From Streptomyces sp. NBC_00247 (GTDB lineage Bacteria > Actinomycetota > Actinomycetes > Streptomycetales > Streptomycetaceae), in the NCBI RefSeq assembly GCF_036188265.1, contig NZ_CP108093.1, forward strand, positions 3,051,001 to 3,115,000: a stretch of DNA of 64,000 nucleotides. The letters run 5' to 3'. Positions 59,157 through 64,000 of the stretch are shown piece after piece. Each line of letters begins with the position of its first letter. The first letter of the stretch is position 1. The notes below the pieces were generated by a model that ran no database searches, was not told where the DNA came from, and saw only the letters and a program-made list of their open reading frames with translations. The position numbers and the translations under genes were made by a program.

Positions 59157-59405
59157 TCAGAGGTCGGCGGGGCGCGGCTCGGTCATCGCGGCGGCGGGCG
59201 CCGGTGCGGGCTGGGCAGGCTCGGTGACCGTGACCTGGGGCGCGGGGGCGTTGTCGTTCTTCATCGCCTGCGCCTCGCTCTTCAGGATGCGCGCCGACTT
59301 GCCCAGGGCCCGCGCGGCCTCCGGGAGCTTCTTCGATCCGAAGAGGGCGATGACGATGACCGCCAGGATCAGCAGGTGCCAGGGTTCCAGTCCGTTGCGG
59401 AGCAT
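59157..59405 (-). CDS. tatA: Twin-arginine translocase subunit TatA/E
   Basis: 82 residues. Short N-terminal membrane helix (EPWHLLILAVIVIALFGSKKLP) followed by the hallmark FGxKKLP hinge and an amphipathic helix (EAARALGKSARILKSEAQAM), then a Pro/Ala-rich tail. TatA forms the pore that passes folded proteins. The usual tatA of Streptomyces sits next to tatC elsewhere as I recall, so this may be a paralog. Its upstream neighbour on the same strand is the extra gltX, 113 nt away. Confidence 0.93.
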   Translation of the reverse strand: MLRNGLEPWHLLILAVIVIALFGSKKLPEAARALGKSARILKSEAQAMKNDNAPAPQVTVTEPAQPAPAPAAAMTEPRPADL

Positions 59406-59517
59406 GCCGAGCCCGCCTTCCTCGTGTCAGCCGTGGACGCTCGCACGCCGCCCGCCCGGCCCAGATGGTTGCTACGTGAACGCAACGGTACAACCAGGAC
59501 GGGCAGATCGTGAGCCC

Positions 59518-60951
59518 TCATCCATTACGGGATGACGACTGGACGGCCAACTTCTGGTAAGCCGCGTCCAGACGGCCGAGGGCACGCTCGCGGCCGAGGA
59601 GCTCCATGGACTCGAAGAGCGGCAGCCCGACCGTGCGGCCGGTGAGTGCGACGCGGATGGGTGCCTGGGCCTTGCCCAGTTTCAGTCCGTGCTGCTCGCC
59701 GACCTCGACCAGTGCCGACTTCAGGTCGTCCGCCTGCCACGCGGCGGTGGCGAGGGCGGCACGGGCGTCCCGCAGGATGGCGTCCGCACCTGGCTTCATC
59801 GCCTTGGCCCACGACGCCTCGTCGCGGACCGGCTCGGCCAGGAAGAGGAAGTCGACGCAGGCCGTGATCTCGGACAGGATCGCCAGCCGGGTCTGCGCGA
59901 ACGGGGCCGCCGCCTCGAAGACGGCCGTGTCGAAGGCCGCCGGGTCCCAGGGAGCGTGCGGGGCGACCAGCCACGGCGCACAGGCTGCGGCGAACTGCTC
60001 CGGTGCGAGCGCGCGGATGTACTCGCCGTTGAAGGCGGTCAGCTTCTTCACGTCGAAGAACGCCGGTGAGGTGTTGACGTCCTCGATGCGGAAGAGCTGC
60101 TCCATCTCCTCGTAGGGGAGGATCTCCCGGTCCCCGCCGGGGCCCCAGCCGAGCAGCATGAGGTAGTTGACCATCGCCGCGGGGAGGAAGCCCTCGGCGA
60201 GGTAGTCCTCCAGCGCCACCTTGTCCCGGCGCTTGGAGAGCTTCTGGCGCTTCTCGTTGACGATCACCGGAAGGTGCGCCCAGCGGGGCGGTTCGGCGCC
60301 GAGCGCTTCCCACAGCAGCTGCTGCTTCGGCGTGTTGGAGAGGTGCTCCTCGCCCCGGACCACCAGGGTGACCCCCTCGTCCAAGTCGTCGACGACGTTG
60401 GCGATCAGGAAGACCGGGGAGCCGTCGCCCCGGGCGATCACGAAGTCCTCGATGGCGCTGTTCGGGAACGCGGGCGCGCCGCGCACCAGGTCGGTCACGA
60501 CGGTCTCGCCCTCGTCCGGGGTACGGAAGCGGAGCGCCCGCCCTTCCTCGTGGACAAGACCCCGCTCACGGCAGTGGCCGTCGTATCCGAGGTGTTCCGA
60601 GCCGGTGCGCTCCTTGAGCTGCTCGCGCGTGCAGTCGCAGTAGTACGCGCGGCCGGCGTCGTACAACCGCAGTCCGGCCTCGGTGTGGCGAGCGGCGTTG
60701 TGCGACTGGAAGTAGGGGCCCTCGAAGGCCGGGTCGTCCTCGTGGATGCCGATGGCAGCCAGGGCGTTGATGATCCCGTCGGTCCACTCGGGCTTGTTCC
60801 GGGCCGCGTCGGTGTCTTCGACGCGCAGGACGAAGGTGCCACCGGTCTGTCGGGCGACCGCCCAGTTGTAGAGGGCGGAGCGCGCGCCGCCGACGTGGAA
60901 CATGCCGGTGGGGGACGGGGCGAAACGGACACGAACCGGAGCATCAGACAT
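59518..60951 (-). CDS. gltX: Glutamyl-tRNA synthetase (probable second copy)
   Basis: 477 residues from ATG 60951; an upstream GTG at 60960 is in frame, but TAGGGT lies 7 nt before the ATG and suggests a leaderless start. Class I features: [17 protein letters not shown] (HIGH region, here HVGG), a Zn-site CDC...C(RE), LSKRR in place of KMSKS (KLSKR), and a discriminating helix bundle at the C-terminus. Charges Glu to tRNA. Its N-terminus ([15 protein letters not shown]) differs from the housekeeping Streptomyces enzyme I recall (NPHVGLVRTALFNWA type, near leuCD), so it looks like a paralog. Could be a resistance copy or have a narrower tRNA range; that is inference. Confidence 0.9.
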   Translation of the reverse strand: MSDAPVRVRFAPSPTGMFHVGGARSALYNWAVARQTGGTFVLRVEDTDAARNKPEWTDGIINALAAIGIHEDDPAFEGPYFQSHNAARHTEAGLRLYDAGRAYYCDCTREQLKERTGSEHLGYDGHCRERGLVHEEGRALRFRTPDEGETVVTDLVRGAPAFPNSAIEDFVIARGDGSPVFLIANVVDDLDEGVTLVVRGEEHLSNTPKQQLLWEALGAEPPRWAHLPVIVNEKRQKLSKRRDKVALEDYLAEGFLPAAMVNYLMLLGWGPGGDREILPYEEMEQLFRIEDVNTSPAFFDVKKLTAFNGEYIRALAPEQFAAACAPWLVAPHAPWDPAAFDTAVFEAAAPFAQTRLAILSEITACVDFLFLAEPVRDEASWAKAMKPGADAILRDARAALATAAWQADDLKSALVEVGEQHGLKLGKAQAPIRVALTGRTVGLPLFESMELLGRERALGRLDAAYQKLAVQSSSRNG

Positions 60952-60992
60952 ACCGGCCACCCTACCGACGTGCCGTGAGGGGCGAGCAGCTG

Positions 60993-61001
60993 TTATCCAC
61001 A
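60993..61001 (+). promoter_or_regulatory. DnaA-box 9-mer upstream of gltX
   Basis: TTATCCACA, identical to the classical DnaA box, 42 nt upstream of the gltX start codon. A single 9-mer can occur by chance. Confidence 0.35.
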
Positions 61002-61079
61002 GACCTGCTCCGCAAGATGATCAACGGATATCGCGATCAGCACAGTTGTGAGGGCGACGGCAAGGGGGCGGACCACCGG

Positions 61080-61330
61080 ACCTGCTGGAGGACTCCCTCT
61101 GCCCGGAGGACTCCCTCCACCGCCTCCTCGTGGACCGCCCCGACAGCGAGCCCGCGCCGCTGACCGAGGAACTGGCCGCTCCCCTCACGGCGGCCATCCC
61201 TGCACCAGGTCGAATCCCTGATGGCCGCCCTCGCCGAGCGGCACCGCTCCGCCCAGGCCCACGCCTCGGGAGCGCCGGTCGAGGTGCTCTCGGGGGCCGC
61301 GGCCATCCGCCGCGGACTCCTGCCGATGCA
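61080..61330 (+). pseudogene. Remnant of a TrmB/LuxR-type regulator
   Basis: Two plus-strand frames hold parts of one domain: LCPEDSLHRLLVDRP...TEELAAPLTA in one frame, then HQVESLMAALAERHRS and VEVLSGAAAIRRGLLPMQEQA in another after about 61195. The second part resembles the linker and effector start of Streptomyces TrmB-like regulators as I recall them. Coding similarity ends near 61330 and the HTH domain is absent. Likely a decayed fragment. Confidence 0.4.
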
Positions 61331-61818
61331 GGAGCAGGCCACGACCGGTCCTGCGGCAGGCCCCGCCTGCGCCGGGAGCGCGATGGGTCGCCGGTTCGGT
61401 CGAAGGGCGGCACACGGGCGCGCGACGACGGAGAGTGACCCCGGTACCGCGGCCCCCAGGGATGCGCCCGATGCGGGACGTCACCTGCGGGCGTCGTCGC
61501 AGGCGGGGCCCACCCCACCCGTGCGAGTGGTTTTCGGCGCACCGTCAGCCGCGTCGGAGGACCACCGACCCACCCCAACGCCCCCTCCAGTGACAGCCCG
61601 CCCCACGGCACGCGCGCTCGCGCTGCGCCCGCAAGTGCCCCGATTTTGACCAGTGTTCAGGGTTTATCTACGCGCGGAGCTACGGCTACCGAACGATCAT
61701 TCGGGCATATCAGACGACTTCTCGCACAGCCATTACCGGCCGGTACTTCGAGCTGCTAAAAACTGTCTGCTCCACGAACTCCCCTCACACCCCCCACCCT
61801 CCGAAGGGGCCACCGGCC

Positions 61819-62613
61819 ATGTCAGTGCGTAGATTCTGGGCGTCCGTATCCACTCTGGCCATCGCAGCCGTCGCCGCGCTGGGAGCCGCTCAGCCGGCCT
61901 CCGCCGCTACGGGCGGTTACGTCGCTCTCGGCGACTCCTACTCCTCCGGGGTCGGCGCCGGCAGCTACATCTCGGACAGTGGCGACTGCCACCGTTCGAC
62001 CAAGGCGTACCCGTACCTCTGGGCCGCCGCCAACTCGCCTTCCTCCTTCGCCTTCGTCGCGTGTTCGGGTGCGACGACGTCGACCGTCGCGAGCGGCCAG
62101 CTGAGTGCGCTCAGCTCATCGACCGCGCTGGTCAGCATCTCGGCGGGCGGCAACGACGTCGGCTTCGCCGATGTCATGCAGACCTGCGTGCTGTCGAGCG
62201 AGGCCACCTGCGTGAGCAGCGTGAACGCGGCCATCACGAAGGCGCAGAACGTCCTGCCGGGCAGCCTCGACTCCCTCTACGGTTCCATCCACGCGAAGGC
62301 GCCTTCGGCGCACGTGGTGGTCCTGGGCTACCCGCACTTCTACAAGCTGGCGGGCAGCTGCATCCTGGGCCTCAGCGAGAACTCGCGGAAGGCGATCAAC
62401 AACGGGGCGGACGTGCTGAACTCCGTGATCGCCAAGCGCGCGGCCAACGCCGGGTTCACCTACTCCAGCGTGGTGGACGAGTTCACCGGCCACGAGCTCT
62501 GCTCCGGCGACCCCTGGCTCAACAGCGTCACGCTGCCCGTCTACAACTCCTACCACCCGAAGGCCGCCGGCCAGTCGAGCGGCTACCTGCCCGCCTTCCG
62601 CTCGGCGGTTTAG
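61819..62613 (+). CDS. Secreted SGNH/GDSL esterase or lipase
   Basis: 264 residues. Sec signal peptide of about 30 residues ending ASA (QPASA/ATGGY). Block I GDSYSSG with Ser40 nucleophile, block III GGND, and His246 in NSYHPKAAGQ as the base; the acid partner may be a main-chain carbonyl as in S. scabies esterase-type enzymes. Six cysteines suggest three disulfides, usual in this secreted Streptomyces lipase group. Hydrolyses esters outside the cell. Monocistronic; ends at a hairpin with the convergent SnoaL-like gene. Confidence 0.93.
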   Translation: MSVRRFWASVSTLAIAAVAALGAAQPASAATGGYVALGDSYSSGVGAGSYISDSGDCHRSTKAYPYLWAAANSPSSFAFVACSGATTSTVASGQLSALSSSTALVSISAGGNDVGFADVMQTCVLSSEATCVSSVNAAITKAQNVLPGSLDSLYGSIHAKAPSAHVVVLGYPHFYKLAGSCILGLSENSRKAINNGADVLNSVIAKRAANAGFTYSSVVDEFTGHELCSGDPWLNSVTLPVYNSYHPKAAGQSSGYLPAFRSAV

Positions 62614-62707
62614 CTCTTCCCGCGGCACTGGACCCCGCGCCGGCCGCGCTTCCCCCGCACCAGCCTGACCAAGCCCAAAGCCCTCCCAGGACGCCACCCC
62701 CCACACG

Positions 62708-62748
62708 CACAGGGCTCCTCCGCCGCAGGCCGGCGCGGGAGCCCTGTG
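62708..62748. terminator. Bidirectional hairpin after the esterase gene
   Basis: CACAGGGCTCC pairs with GGAGCCCTGTG (11 bp) with a 19-nt loop that contains a further CCG/CGG pairing. Confidence 0.7.
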
Positions 62749-62806
62749 TCGTTGCGCCTCCCTCGGGCGGGTACGCGGCGGCCATGGGCGCGCGGCGAAT
62801 CCCGGA

Positions 62807-63253
62807 TCAGACGCGCTCGACGAGGTGTTCGCGGCCGGTCGGCGGCTCGTACGGCTCCGGCCAGAAGTCGGTGACGGCGGTGATGCGGCCCCTGGTGTCG
62901 AACGAGAAGAAGTGGATGCCGTCCAACTCCGCGCCCCCCACGGTGAACAGCGTGCGCGCGGCGGCCTGCCCACCGAGTCCGGACCCACCCGCGCCGGCCG
63001 GGTGCTCGGGCAGGTCTGCCACGATCCGGTCGATCCGCACGTGCCAGTCGCCCGGGTACTCCCGGTTGAACCGCACGCATCTCTCCTTGCCCCGGACCAC
63101 CTCGCGGGTCTGCGGCACTTCGAACACGACGTCGTCGTCGAGCGTGGCCGCGAACGCCTCCCAGTCGCGGGCGTCGGCGGCGGTCCAGTACGTCTCCACG
63201 GCCTTGCGCAGAACAGCGGTCGAGACCGTGCCCGCGCTCATCTCTGCAGTCAT
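62807..63253 (-). CDS. SnoaL-like (NTF2 fold) protein
   Basis: 148 residues from ATG 63253 (MTAEMSAGTV); a start at the internal ATG 63241 is equally possible. Alpha+beta cone fold features: AVETYWTAADARDWEAFAAT helix pair, the strand DDDVVFEVPQTREVVRGKE, and a C-terminal FSFDTRGRITAVTDFWPEPY typical of nuclear-transport-factor-2 family proteins. Used as ketosteroid-isomerase-like enzymes or binding proteins; no active-site His/Asp pair is certain here. Convergent with the esterase gene. Confidence 0.85.
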   Translation of the reverse strand: MTAEMSAGTVSTAVLRKAVETYWTAADARDWEAFAATLDDDVVFEVPQTREVVRGKERCVRFNREYPGDWHVRIDRIVADLPEHPAGAGGSGLGGQAAARTLFTVGGAELDGIHFFSFDTRGRITAVTDFWPEPYEPPTGREHLVERV

Positions 63254-64000
63254 GGAACGAGTCTGGACCCCGCCACTGACAATCGCTCCGACCTGCGAAA
63301 ACGCCGATCGGCAAGAGCGGCGACCTGCGCCGGCCCCTCCCTGCCGCAGGCACGGCGCGCGTCCCACCGCGCGCGCGTTCCGGCCTCGACCGGCCCGGAA
63401 GACGCGCACTCCGCACCCCGGGTGACCGGAAGACGACGGAGGTGGTCACTTCCCTCTCCCTTCGCGCGTCGTTTTCGCTACGCCCCGGGCCCCGTGCCCG
63501 CCATGGGCCGGAGGTCCGGTGGCGGACCAAGTGACAGCCGACGAAGGCGTGTTACGGGCGGGGGCTGGGCGTATCCACATGCGCAGCATGTCCCACGTCG
63601 GCATTGCGGAAGCTGACGGTCGGCCGGCGGAAGCTGACGGTCGACCCGGCGGAAGCTGACGGCCGACAAGGGCGCGGCCGTACGGAAGTTCATCGTTCGG
63701 ACCATCGCCTGGTTGATGCGAGGTGGACGCGGCGGCCGGGTCGATGCCACGGAGCCGACCCCGGAAGCGCGGCGGACCCTGGTGCGGAGCATCACCGGCA
63801 CCGCTGCCCCGGTCGGCGAAGCGGGGCTGCCGGTGATCAAGGCCGCGAGGACGTTGCTCGCGGGCTGAAAGAGCCGCGCGGCAGTGCGGAACACCGCGCG
63901 TCGCCGCACTGTCCGCTCGGTGATGCCGGCCGGGGAACACAGGTCGGTGATGTCCGACGAGCGAAACATGCGCGGGCCGGGGTTCCGGATGATTTCGCGG
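63254..64000. other. Window-edge region without a recognised gene
   Basis: 747 bp. Contains the repeat above. A plus-strand frame from about 63717 (MRGGRGGRVDATEP...) to 63868 is open for 50 codons, and long minus-strand frames exist, but none resembles a family I know and none has a clear ribosome site. A gene decayed or continuing beyond the window is possible. Confidence 0.5.
63606..63665. repeat. Tandem repeat of GCGGAAGCTGACGGTCG
   Basis: Three 17-bp copies at 63606, 63627 and 63649 (the last with one mismatch), period 21-22 bp. They interrupt possible frames with stop codons. Confidence 0.95.

Larger units (their letters stand above)
60952..61818. other. 867-bp region without an intact gene
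   Basis: Holds the gltX promoter and DnaA-box 9-mer, the regulator remnant (61080-61330), and then a 490-bp stretch to the esterase gene. The last 170 bp (61640-61810) are less GC-rich and must carry the esterase promoter; GGGCATATCAGACG near 61700 is not a clear promoter. Frames in 61330-61640 are Arg/Pro-rich and not convincing. Confidence 0.6.

Noticed and set aside
63717..63868. 50-codon plus-strand frame at the window edge
   Set aside because: No ribosome site and no recognisable family; reported only within the gene-free region.

Overview
The window is chromosomal DNA of a Streptomyces or close relative. Coding DNA is very GC-rich with G/C-biased third codon positions. The marker genes bldG, wblA, a thymidylate kinase fused to a membrane domain, and a DNA topoisomerase I with a Lys/Ala-rich tail and no visible zinc fingers all point to that group. 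Gene order closely follows what I recall of the S. coelicolor SCO3540-SCO3583 region. It also matches, in outline, the Rv3644c-Rv3683 block of Mycobacterium tuberculosis, so most of the window is an old actinobacterial core neighbourhood. No IS element, CRISPR array, rRNA or phage was seen.

Layout. 1-5118: accessory operon with an ABC exporter (ATPase truncated by the window edge, two permeases) and a GH3 beta-glucosidase with a PA14 insert. 5323-5396: tRNA-Thr(CGU). 5546-15703, minus strand: secreted TAP-like peptidase, holB, tmk fusion, topA and a small membrane protein. 16049-18322: methyltransferase and lipoprotein. 19173-20195: bldG and its partner anti-sigma factor. 20274-22841: DEAD-box-type helicase on plus, converging on and overlapping a minus-strand Tad (type IVc) pilus/secretion operon (22705-28167). 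28665-31854: HAD phosphatase, a Fic-like protein with a broken active site, and a CooC/MinD-like ATPase. 32009-41873: NodB-like lipoprotein, SulP transporter fused to beta-carbonic anhydrase, acetyl-CoA synthetase, NhaA, holin-like protein, epoxide-hydrolase-like enzyme. 42381-56967: MarP-like protease, two Nudix hydrolases, nth, crp, metallo-hydrolase, RidA, a 52-residue DUF4177-like gene, an ArsA-type ATPase pair, wblA, a class A PBP, YqeY and a metallophosphoesterase. 57072-64000: a less conserved tail with tRNA-Pro(CGG), a frameshifted small gene beside it, TatA, a glutamyl-tRNA synthetase that looks like a second copy, a regulator relic, a secreted GDSL esterase and a SnoaL-like protein.

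Functional themes are DNA replication and topology (holB, tmk, topA, helicase, nth), developmental and redox regulation (bldG pair, crp, wblA), cell envelope work (Tad system, PBP, MarP, NodB-like deacetylase, TatA), and carbon/ion metabolism (acs, SulP-CA, NhaA). Translational coupling by 4-nt overlaps is common, especially in the Tad operon. Several genes begin at a -10-like hexamer 6-8 nt upstream of the start codon with no ribosome binding site, suggesting leaderless mRNAs.

The least explained items are the degenerate Fic protein opposite a CooC-like ATPase, the Flp-type pilin with a 74-residue leader in an apparently incomplete Tad locus, a regular array of DnaA-box-like 9-mers upstream of that locus, the ABC/GH3 operon, and the extra GluRS.
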